Part shown: positions 23,271 to 32,693 of the stretch, piece after piece | Position numbering within the stretch: position 1 is the first letter of the stretch | How the letters are laid out: each line of letters starts with the position of its first letter | Assembly: GCA_019188255.1 (NCBI GenBank) | Contig: JAETXT010000002.1 | Span: 806,001-870,000, forward strand | Source of the DNA: Verticillium longisporum | Taxonomy: Eukaryota > Ascomycota > Sordariomycetes > Glomerellales > Plectosphaerellaceae | Length of the DNA stretch: 64,000 bases | Direction: 5' to 3' | Notes under the pieces: model-generated | Database searches by the model: none | What the model saw: only the letters and a program-made list of their open reading frames with translations | What the model was told of the DNA's origin: nothing | Translations under genes and position numbers: made by a program

Positions 23271-25218
23271 ATGGCTTCTGGTATGTGGCCTGATCACCTG
23301 GACGCAGAGCAGCCTCCATCCACTAACGCATCTCGGCATCGACAGTGCGTATCTGTGTCTGTGGTGACGAAGGCACCGGCAAGTCCAGCCTCATAGCTTC
23401 TCTCGTGAAGGACGTCTTCATCCAGAACAAGATTCAAGCCGTCTTGCCCCCGATCACCATACCGCCTCAACTCGGCACACCTGACAATGTCACCACGTCC
23501 ATTGTCGACACCTCTGCCCGACCACAAGATCGAACCACGCTACGCAAGGAGATCCGGAAGTCGAACGTCATCCTCCTCGTCTACTCCGATCACTACAGCT
23601 ATGAACGCGTCGCGCTCTTTTGGATGCCGTACTTTCGGTCCCTTGGTGTCAACGTCCCCGTCGTCCTCTGTGCCAACAAGTCCGACCTGACGGGTGACGT
23701 TAACACACCGCAAGTCGTAGATGGCGAGATGCTACCCGTCATGGCCGAGTTTCGCGAAATCGACTCGTGCATTCGGTCGAGCGCGAGGGAACACCGCAAT
23801 GTGAACGAGGTTTTCTTCTTGTGTCAGAAAGCCGTCACCCACCCCATCGCCCCTCTTTTCGATTACAAGGAGGGCAACCTCAAACCGGCTTGTGTAGACG
23901 CTCTGAAGCGGGTATTTTACCTGTGCGACAAGGATCAAGACGGCTTCCTGAACGACCAGGAGATGCACGACTTCCAGTCTCGCTGCTTCGATAAACCGCT
24001 GACTTCGGAAGACCTGGACAACATCAAGCAGTCAGTGTCGAAAGCAGCCCCAGAGACCAGTGCTGAGAAGGGCATCGACAAACTGGGATTCCTACAACTG
24101 AACAAGCTCTACGCCGAAAAAGGTCGCCACGAGACTATCTGGATCATTCTTCGCAAGTTCAACTACACCGACAGTTTGAGCTTGGAAGATAGCTTCCTCC
24201 ACCCCAAATTCGAGGTGCCCGAATACTCGTCTGCCGAGCTCAGTCCTGCTGGGTACCGCTTTTTCGTCGACCTCTTCTTGCTTTTCGACAAGGACAACGA
24301 TGGTGGGCTGAGCGACGACGAGCTGGAGGCTTTGTTTGCGCCGACGCCGGGGCTTCCTCAGTCATGGCAGGAAACGTCCTTCCCCTCCTCGACTGTTCGC
24401 AATGAAGCCGGCTACGTAACTCTGCAAGGCTGGTTGGCTCAGTGGAGCATGACAACCTTTATGGAACCGAAAACAACCCGGAGTACCTCGCACAACTAGG
24501 GTTCGAACCAGCGACATCTCGTGAGACGACGACAGCTGCTCTCAAAGTGACCAAGGCTCGCAAGAGGAGAAAGCGCCCTGGCCGCGTCGAGCGAAACGTT
24601 GTTCTGTGCTACGTTCTCGGTGCGCCTAGCGCTGGCAAATCTTCCCTGTTGGATGCGTTCCTCAACCGTCCGTTCGATCCGCTCTACCGCCCCTCCATCA
24701 AGCCTCGCCGAGCCGTCAACAGTGTTGAGCTGCACGGTGGCAAGCAATGCTACCTGATTCTCGAGGAGCTCGGTGAGCTCGAACCGGCCATCCTCGAGAA
24801 CCAGGCCAAGCTCAACGCTTGCGATCTCGTCTGTTACGCATACGACTCGTCTAACCCTGATTCATTCAGTCACATTGTCGACCTGCGTCGCCGCTACCCT
24901 CATCTGGACGAGCTCCCCGCCGTCTACACAGCCCTCAAAGCGGACCGCGACAAGACGACGCAGCGGTGCGAGCAGCAGCCCGATGAGTACACCCACGAAC
25001 TCATGATGAGCGCTCCGCTCCACGTCTCTGTGACCTGGGGCTCCATCTCTGAGCTCTTCATCGCCCTCGCCGAGGCGGCCACGAACCCCAGCACCGCCTT
25101 CCCCAGAAGCGAAGAGCCGCCCGTGGACCGCACGCCGCTATACGTAGCGCTCGGAGCGACTGCCTGCGCCGGCCTTGCTGCCTTTATGATCTGGCGCCGG
25201 TCGACCAACTCGACCTGA
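23271..25218 (+). CDS. GEM1: Gem1/Miro mitochondrial Rho-type GTPase (one-base frameshift in this sequence)
   Basis: Exon 1 is 23271-23280 (ATG plus seven bases); after a 65 bp intron, exon 2 runs 23346-25218. Gem1 is a tail-anchored GTPase of the outer mitochondrial membrane, part of or regulating the ER-mitochondria encounter structure and controlling mitochondrial shape and inheritance. Parts: GTPase 1 (P-loop [13 protein letters not shown]), two EF hands ([12 protein letters not shown] and [12 protein letters not shown]), GTPase 2 (GAPSAGKSS), and a C-terminal membrane anchor ([16 protein letters not shown]) followed by RRSTNST. Oddity: the frame shifts at about 24,476-24,481, just after [10 protein letters not shown]. 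One missing base there splits an otherwise conserved protein, and adding one makes the spliced length 1,884 nt, or 627 aa, the normal Gem1 size. Sequencing error or a recent mutation are both possible. Confidence 0.93.
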
Positions 25219-25692
25219 TCAGAGAGAGGGCGGACGAGCTCTCCGGACAAGCGCATATGTCTTGGACATGGAGCTCGTGCACTAGAAATCATCTTGCGTG
25301 AGAGAGACTGCATGCATACTAGGGCGTTTTGCAGATGGGCATTCGGGGTTTGACGTTTTACTTGACATTTTTTTTTTCTTTTCTTCTTCGCAAAAAGAAC
25401 AACTCCGTGATACCCAGCTCCGTCCTCGACTATACATATTCTACCACTTAGACAGAAGACTCGGCTTTTAATGCAAATATCTTCATCTTCGCTTGAGCAC
25501 ATGGTCATTGATGAGACACATTTCCAGTGATCCACGTCTCAGTACTCAAGCCATATGTCGGTACTCGAGTAGCACGTCACTCATCAAGCTGTGTGCCGGT
25601 ATTCGAGTAGCATGTTGGTAAGCAAGTGGTATCATTCATTATTCTACACCAGGTATCTCAAAACTCTCACCCCTCCACACAGAACAGCTGCA
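25219..25692. other. intergenic, convergent 3' ends
   Basis: About 470 bp between the GEM1 stop and the CTR86 stop. Holds 3' UTRs and a T-rich tract near 25,370. Nothing else is seen. Confidence 0.55.
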
Positions 25693-28532
25693 TTACATGA
25701 AATCATCCTCATTAAACGGCTCGCTCTCCTTCGCGCCGAGATTCAGCTTTCTCGCGCCCTCGGCGAGCCCGTACGGATCGTGGGCGCGGATCCGCGCGGC
25801 GCCCTCCCCGCCCTCGACGTCCGGCGCCGTGCTCGAACGGACCTGCACCTTGACCTCGCCCTGGATGCCGTCGACGCGGATGGTGCTCGTCGTGGCGCCG
25901 CCGGGCGGCGGCTTGAGGTTGGGGGCCGGGGCCATGCTGACGAGCTCGCGGAAGAAGGCGTTGGCGGCGTCGCAGCCGTCGAGGAGCCACTTGAGGCAGA
26001 TGGTGACGCGCTCCTTGGCGAAGGGGTTGTGGTCGTCGTAGGCGCAGCAGTTGAGGAGGGGGACGATGCCGTTGTGGCGCACCATCTGCAGCTGTACGTC
26101 TGGGTTGCCGGGAGAGGACTGGCCGGGCGGGGGCTGGAGGAGGGTGGCGAGGATGGTGAAGAGTTGGGCTTTGATGCCGGACCAGGGGTATTTGTAGGCC
26201 GGCTCGGAGAGCGGTGGGGGCGGCGGAGGGGATGGCGGTAGGGAGTCGGCTGCTGAGTAGGGGCGTTCGATGATGGGCGGGGCCGCGGATGTGTTGTCCC
26301 GGTTGGTGCCTTGCGAGGCGGCCGGCGGTTGTTGGTGGGCGGAGGGGTTGGTGGGGACGGTGCGGGTTGGAATAGCATCGACGAGGGGCTTCTTCGGCAC
26401 GCCGGCCTCGAGACCGTTGAGGAGGGTGATGAGGTCGTAGACAGCTTCCCACTCGATGAGCATGGCGCGCGAGTACGCAATCTCCGAAACAGTAGTTAGA
26501 AGATCGAGGTACTGAGCCAGGCCGTCCTTGGCCCGCTCCATGTCCCAGGTGTCGACGGGAAACTCGCCAGGGTCGGAGTTGTCCTCGCGCAGCTGAGCCT
26601 GCAAATGCATGAGCGCCACACATTCCGGCACAATGCGAGAGCGGAAGAAGCCAAAGAAGAACATCACGAGCTTCAGGTCGCGCGTCCTGTCCTTGGGGTC
26701 CTGCGGTGGCGATGAGATGCGGCTGCGGAACATGTGGTTGACGAGGCGGAGTAGCACTGTCTGCGCCGGCGAGATGATATCTTTCGGGATGCGGAGAGAG
26801 TTCCAGGCGTAAGAGACGAGGGAAGAGTGGTGCATAGCTTCGACAAGCTGGGAGGTGAGCTGGAAGATGAGCGATTGCTCATCCTTTTCCCAGACAGCGA
26901 TGAAGACGAGCATCTCGCGGAGCAGAGACTTGCCACAGTCCAGAGCCAAAAACATGCGGCATCGGGTCTTTTGGAGATTCTCGCCTGCACGGGTGAGGCC
27001 AGTGCCAGCCGAGTCTAGGATGCATGACTTGACAATCATGTGAAGCGCTTCGATCTGTTTGGGGTCGAGAATGTTTGGGATTTCCGTCAATAGGCCTGTC
27101 AGGGGACCCTCGCCGTACGAGTCGTCATCGTCGTCAATGTCGTCTTCTTCGTCGATCATCTCGTCGTATTCACCCTCGACGTATTCGACGTCTGACCCGT
27201 CAGTGTCTCTTGGGAGGTCCAGAGCGGATTCTTCAACCTCGTAGACTTCAGCTCCGTCCTCGTCGTCCTCTTCGTCCTCGTCCTCATAGTCAGTGGGGTG
27301 AAGCGCTGTCGCGTAGCGGTTGAGGAGATTGGTCTTGCAATGCTCTGTTCGTGAGGCAGCGAATTCGACAGAAGGCATTGGCACGACCCAGTCATCGTAA
27401 TTGGCATCGCGGGCGCGCATCCACCACGTGTCAATCTCACGCGATACCCGGCCATATCCTCTGTCTTGCTCAAACTTGTCCGTTATGTCAAGATCCCATT
27501 TCGGCGTGAACTTCTCACCCTCTTTGATGTTGTCGGCGCGGACCTTGACCTGTCCTTCGGGGAACCAGTTCCAAGCCAGCGGAGCGATGGGAGCCAAAAC
27601 TCCCGGTGGCCTGTGTGACTGGTGCTGAGAATAATCCGTCAAGAGCTTCCGTGCCGCATCGCACATTCGTGAGTTGCGCTCCAACCAATTTTGAATTTCC
27701 GTCTTGGCAATGTCGACTCTGAAGCCAGACCCGTCGCCCATGCCCTCTTGCGGGTCATCGAGCTGTGCATCTTCGTCGAATAGGACGTCGTACCAGAAGG
27801 ACATTTTGTTGCGGTCATTCTTGGCGGTCCAGTTATGAGCCTGTTGCAAGGATGTGACGAGCAACTTCTTGTCTATGCAGATAATCAGCAAATGTGGAGA
27901 TGTGTGGACGGTAGGGACCTACACAGATCTGTAATCTCGTTCAGTTTGGCTCTTGACGTTTCGTCAAGAATCTCGCCGTCATAGCCCTTGCTCGTGACAT
28001 TGACACACAGGATGATGGTCTGGTAAACCATCTGGTCAAAGTGGACAGCAGCACAGATATCCTGCGGAACCTCGGGCTCCGACGTGACGAGTAGATTGCG
28101 CGCAATGTGCATGAGCTTGTTGAGAATCTGCAGATCGTCCTTGAGGTTGACCTGGTTCTTGACAATGAGTGCTGTGCTCTCCTGAGGGCTGACACCCTTC
28201 TCGGGGTCGTTCAAACTGGACAGCGGCCCCACGGAGCGGGTCGTGAGGTTGGGGATGGCGGCGCCGAAGATTCTTGTCAGCCAGATCCAGATGGCCACAT
28301 TCCTTGCCAGTGACTCTCGAACGTGTTTGAACGTGTGTGTCTTTTCCAGGATCTTGGCGATCATGCCCGAGACCTTGTTTGCCGTCATGGGACCCATGGG
28401 CGGCGAACTGGTGTAATGGCCCTCAAGGCAGATGAGGGCTGCCGAGAAGCAGCGCTCCTCGATGGACTCTGAAGGCTTGGATCCATCGGAAGGGCCAGGA
28501 TCTGGTAATGAGGGGATCTCGATGGCGGCCAT
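25693..28532 (-). CDS. CTR86: ataxin-10 domain protein, CTR86 homologue
   Basis: Two exons, 28532-27923 and 27872-25693, with a 50 bp intron, giving 929 aa. The C-terminal block around HNGIVPLLNCCAYDDHNPFA and KERVTICLKWLLDGC matches the ataxin-10 homology domain, where helical repeats end in a conserved hydrophobic/NPF segment. The rest is predominantly alpha-helical, as in armadillo-like repeat proteins, interrupted by an acidic stretch (DYEDEDEEDDEDGAE) and a Pro-rich linker before the domain. Yeast Ctr86 (copper transport protein 86) is essential but poorly understood; animal ataxin-10 is a cytosolic scaffold in cytokinesis and neuronal survival. Function here is by homology only. It is divergent from the phosphorylase gene fragment. 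Confidence 0.8.
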
Positions 28533-29330
28533 GCTGGCTCCGACCAGGCGCCCTGGTCTGTGATGGTATCGTGAGACTGATGCTCAAGTGAGGGCTACCT
28601 CTGGAGGTGAGATGATGTGGCGGTGAGCGGCGGCGACCGAACTGCCTAGCCGAGTTGGAACGGTTGAAAAGAAAACGCCTTGAAAGTTCTTGAGTATAAA
28701 ACTTCCAGGAAGAAGGGAGCAACTGGACTCGGAGGTGGCGGGGTTTGTGAGGTTGTGGTAGCGACGGGACTCAGAGGTCAGAGTTGTGTTAGTAATGGCG
28801 AAAATCGAAGGTACTGGAGCACAGGCCAGAAATTTCCGAGGGGACGATGCAGCCTCTGTGGGCCGCGGCCTGTGGGGCATCGCCATGTTCCTCTTGGGCA
28901 CTGGAAGGACTGGCATCGCTGGCCGTCAGACAGGACTGATTACGATGTTTGGACTACGGAGGAATCATGTTTGGGTATGCATGTTCAATCAAACACACAC
29001 TCTCCCCTCGACAGCTTGCATCCCAGTGTTGTTTCACAGAGAGCTGGGAGAAGACAAGCAGAACCTATGTCTTATCGGACGGTGGACCCTGTCAGCGAGC
29101 CCTCCAGCGAATGGCCCAAGGCGATAAGCTCCCAGTGAAGACGTGCAGCCACTCCAGCGTCATGGCGCCATCCCACTTTTCGACGTCGACCGTTTGGCGG
29201 GGTAGTAAACATGGTTCGAAATCTGCTTTGGTTTGCGACTCTCAACCCATTGGCATACCGAATCATCCAACCCGTCCTTTGGCGATCTCTCTTGGCCTTC
29301 CGCTCTTTGGTGCATCGACCTACAGAAGCC
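28533..29330. promoter_or_regulatory. divergent promoter region CTR86 / phosphorylase fragment
   Basis: About 800 bp between start codons on opposite strands. It would drive CTR86 and the truncated phosphorylase gene. Open frames within it have no recognisable product and no specific sites are convincing. Confidence 0.45.
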
Positions 29331-29594
29331 ATGTCTGCCCTTCCCAACACCTTTGACCGTGAGTGCCCACCTCGAACACCCCTCAACCCGTGACACCCAT
29401 CGCCTTCCGGGCGTCACCTCCATCATCGAGCATCGCAAGCTTGCGACCAGTGGCTGACAATTGTGACAGGCCCGGTCCACATCGCCGTCATCGGTGGCAC
29501 CGGTCTCAGTTTCAATTTCAATTCAATGGCTGAGAGGATCAGGGCCTTAGGGTCCCCGCATCGAAGCATGACGCATATGCTAGGCATATGCTAG
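29331..29594 (+). pseudogene. MEU1: 5' fragment of S-methyl-5'-thioadenosine phosphorylase gene
   Basis: Exon 1 (29331-29358) reads MSALPNTFD and ends at a GTGAGT donor. A 111 bp intron ends in GACAG at 29469, and exon 2 continues PVHIAVIGGTGLS, the phosphate-binding N-terminus of MTA phosphorylase (purine-nucleoside phosphorylase family 2). At about 29,510 the similarity stops. The frame then reads unrelated repeat-derived codons to a TAG at 29592-29594. The normal enzyme is about 300 residues or more, so over 90 percent is missing. The enzyme recycles methylthioadenosine from polyamine synthesis into adenine and methionine salvage. The rest of the gene does not reappear anywhere in this window, including beyond the transposon island, so it has been displaced or lost at this site. 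Confidence 0.72.
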
Positions 29595-30305
29595 GCATAT
29601 ACCTAGTATATACTTATTTCTTTAATATATATCTATTAATTCTAAAACTCGGGTATAGTATATACTCGTATTTATATTGTGGAGTTATATAATCTCCCTA
29701 AAATTATGCTAGCTACCCCCCGAGCATTCTCCGGATTAGGGGGTATGAACTTGAGACTCACCCCTGTTAGCTGTAACCTCGTAAAACACCCAAGAGCACC
29801 ACGGCCCCTGAGCTAAGGTGGGAGCTGACTCGCACGCTTACACCATTAACGACCATTTCAACTAAGAACGCTAGCGCGGTCATGATCTCCACCTATAGGC
29901 ACATAGTTCCACTAGCAAGGCTTAATAGCCATTATGCGTAGATTTCAGCGGCTCTTCCCCGACTGCCCAACAGGAGGACGGGTATTTGCTCGGCCCTTAT
30001 TAGGTATTTACTCTCCCTAATAGGGGTAAAGCTATAATAGATAGGGGCAAAGCTATAAATATAGCTCTACTACTAAACTTAGCTATAATAACTATATACC
30101 TATCCTTATCTCTTATATATTCAAGTCTCTTAATAAATTCCGAGCTAAAGACTAGCTAAGACTAGCTAATAGACTAATATAAAGCTAATTAATAGCCCTC
30201 TAAAGCTCTATAATTACTTTATCTATCTATTAAATTATTAATACCCTTAAATATAATAATAGTAATGCTTATATCTATTTCAAGCCCTCTAGATATTATT
30301 AAAAT
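29511..30305. repeat. left part of degraded repeat X, at the island edge
   Basis: From the cut in the phosphorylase gene to the copia element. 29,580-29,700 is A/T-rich; 29,700-30,030 keeps near-normal base composition; 30,030-30,305 is again A/T-rich. The part from about 29,970 to 30,305 is repeated in inverted orientation at 51,206-51,272 and 48,779-49,159. That other copy lacks the copia element and so shows the empty target site. The type of element X is not recognised. Confidence 0.6.
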
Positions 30306-30592
30306 TGTTGAACCAATATTAGGGGGTTCCCTAGGGCAGTGATCTCGGTAGGGGATCACCGATATGGTGATCACCGTGGCTGGGATTCACAGCTCTCAGG
30401 AGCACGTGAATCACAGCTTACGTGATCGGTGAATCAGATGGGTATATCTGACTCACGTAGGTAGTGGTAATTCAGAGAGAGATCATCAACTACATCACAA
30501 GACTTATATCACCTACCCTACCTATTCAGAGCTCTCAGGCACAGCCAAAGCAATGAAACGGGGTTCACATAAGCAGTGAAGCCCTCTCAACA
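30306..30592 (+). repeat. 5' LTR of copia element (287 bp)
   Basis: Matches the 3' LTR base for base except for one extra G in a G-run near the start. Contains short palindromic GATCACC/GGTGATC-type segments. Starts TG and ends CA as expected. Confidence 0.95.
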
Positions 30593-30935
30593 CTGATCAG
30601 TGTTGCGTTCAACGTAACACAGAACAGCTAGAGCTGGAAAAGTCAGGATCGATCCCACGGATAGCAAATTCGCTGTGCGTGAGCTCATCGGTTACACTTT
30701 ACAAGTGATCGCAAGAGCACCGTTTGCTTTGAGTACTTCAGGACTCTTGTGAGAGCTTGGTAGCAGGGAAATCCCCTGTTACGTGATCTGTAGGAGCACC
30801 GTCTGCTTCGAGTACCTCAGGACTCCTACGCCCAAGATCACCACCTAGGCTATATTGCTAGCCACCAAACCCGACAAACGAAGCTCTACGGAACAGTCAA
30901 TCAGCCGTAGCAGAGCTTCAACAAAATCAGCGACA

Positions 30936-32693
30936 ATGAGCTCCTCGGATCACGGCAATAGCTCCGTGACAGAGCCAGAGAGCGCTGAAAAGATGCAACA
31001 GGAGTTCGACGGCATTCTGGAAGAACTCGGCATATCACGCCTAACGCAGAAGGTCAGGAAGGGTCTCGATATTGACTTCATCGTTAATGGAGCAGAATCA
31101 CGGTTCCCTGGATCACTGGATTCGGCATCCGCAGATCTCAAGAGCGCCTGGATCCTTAAGGCAATGAGCGCATACGGGACCATGAAGGGAGTTCACCTCC
31201 TGGAGGCGTTTATCGAAGACTTCCAGGGCTGGACCGAAGAGGACTTTGACTCCTGCAATACAACGATCACTCGAGCGCTGAAGGTGTATCTAGCAGAGCG
31301 CGGGATCCCTCTTCCAGGAGCAGCAAACGCTAAGACGTCGAAGAGACTAGTCCCAATGCTTTCATGGGAAGAGATGCCCGACGCGACGGAGTCGATCACT
31401 GCCGACCGGGATTCAGTGCTCCAAAGAGCAGAGGAACAGCGAGACCAGTGGGACGACGAGCAGCAACCCACGGGGAACGCCCAGCTATCCCAAATCCGAA
31501 AACTACGAACGGGGAGGACAGATCCCCGACAGCCCCTGGTTCCAGGGTTGTCTGATCAACGGAGCAGGCAATCCAGCCAACGAGAGATCACGCCTCAATC
31601 GCGAAGAAATGAGACCCCACCCCCAAATGTCACCCAGAACCCACCAGCTTGGTACCATGCTCTGCCGCCACACGAATCGGTGAATTCACCGATCGACGGA
31701 GCTGTAATCAAGCAATTCGCATCGCTCTGGAACAAGGAGAGCAATTACTCTGGGGAGACATACGATATCCTTGACGATAAAATGCGTATCTTCACGGACG
31801 TTTGCGAACTGCTGCAAATCCGCTATACGCAGCTCCACGCGCTCTTCCCGAGTATACTTTCAGGGCGCGCGCAAACTTTCTTCCTAGAGCACATGAACCG
31901 GAGCATGGGACTCCGTCAAATGTACCTAGCGATCAAACAACAGTTCGATTCGGAGATCAACAGAGCACAGTATCATACAGACTGGAGCTCGATGACGTTC
32001 CACTCTATAGCGGCAGAAGCTGATAACGCAGGAAAGCCGCGAATGGAAGTTCTCCAGATCCTTCTGGATAGGCTTCAGCGGTGCCAGAGAGCACTTGGCC
32101 CTGCGTTCAAGGAAGAGACTCATCTCTATGTGAACACTCTGAGGGCGGTTCAAGGCGTCCCAGAGCTGAAGATTGCACTAGCAAGGCCGGAGCGATCTTT
32201 CAATGCGCTATCCGCACAGCTCAAGAGCACACTGAAGGTGGAGGAGAACACCAGAACGCCTGGGCACTTCTACACCGACAGACGTTATGGGAGCGGATAT
32301 CGCCAAGCCAGTGGAAGGGGAGATCGCAGAGAGCAGTCGGTACGCAGAACCAATGATCGTCAGCCATCCAGAATTCGCAAATGCTGGATATGCTCTAAAC
32401 GAGACTGCAGATCGACGAAGCACTCTCCCGAGGAGCAACAACGTTCGAAAGAGCAGTGGAAACGCATGCAGGAAGCGCGTGGGGATCAGCGGAAGGGATA
32501 CCGTCAGTTTTTAACAGCAATGGAACCTGCTGAGAGCTCGGAATCAGACAATCCCACTTCCGATGAGCTGGGAGCAGACGATGCCTTTGGGTCTGATCCC
32601 GAGAGCGAACTGATGAATGCCCATACTGCACACTTCCTAGCAAATGAGTCGTTCCAACACAGAATCAGGGGAGCAGTCCGAAGGCTGAAATGA
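30936..32693 (+). CDS. copia Gag polyprotein
   Basis: 585 aa from ATG 30936 (MSSSDHGNSS) to TGA 32691-32693. The frame extends upstream to a TTG only. A helical retrotransposon Gag region lies in the middle, and near the C-terminus is a zinc-knuckle variant CWICSKRDCRSTKH (C-x2-C-x4-C-x4-H), typical of fungal copia elements. The stop codon overlaps the pol start as ATGA, so pol is in another frame and probably made by termination-reinitiation or frameshifting. Confidence 0.88.
   Translation: MSSSDHGNSSVTEPESAEKMQQEFDGILEELGISRLTQKVRKGLDIDFIVNGAESRFPGSLDSASADLKSAWILKAMSAYGTMKGVHLLEAFIEDFQGWTEEDFDSCNTTITRALKVYLAERGIPLPGAANAKTSKRLVPMLSWEEMPDATESITADRDSVLQRAEEQRDQWDDEQQPTGNAQLSQIRKLRTGRTDPRQPLVPGLSDQRSRQSSQREITPQSRRNETPPPNVTQNPPAWYHALPPHESVNSPIDGAVIKQFASLWNKESNYSGETYDILDDKMRIFTDVCELLQIRYTQLHALFPSILSGRAQTFFLEHMNRSMGLRQMYLAIKQQFDSEINRAQYHTDWSSMTFHSIAAEADNAGKPRMEVLQILLDRLQRCQRALGPAFKEETHLYVNTLRAVQGVPELKIALARPERSFNALSAQLKSTLKVEENTRTPGHFYTDRRYGSGYRQASGRGDRREQSVRRTNDRQPSRIRKCWICSKRDCRSTKHSPEEQQRSKEQWKRMQEARGDQRKGYRQFLTAMEPAESSESDNPTSDELGADDAFGSDPESELMNAHTAHFLANESFQHRIRGAVRRLK

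Noticed and set aside
24495..24510. GGGTTCGAACCA as a tRNA T-arm
   Set aside because: Lies inside the GEM1 coding sequence; no matching A box.
25712..26623. 300-codon Arg/Pro-rich frame overlapping CTR86
   Set aside because: Alternative frame of the GC-rich CTR86 exon; low-complexity composition only.
30855..30935. N-terminal extension of copia Gag
   Set aside because: Starts at TTG; ATG 30936 is the first proper start.
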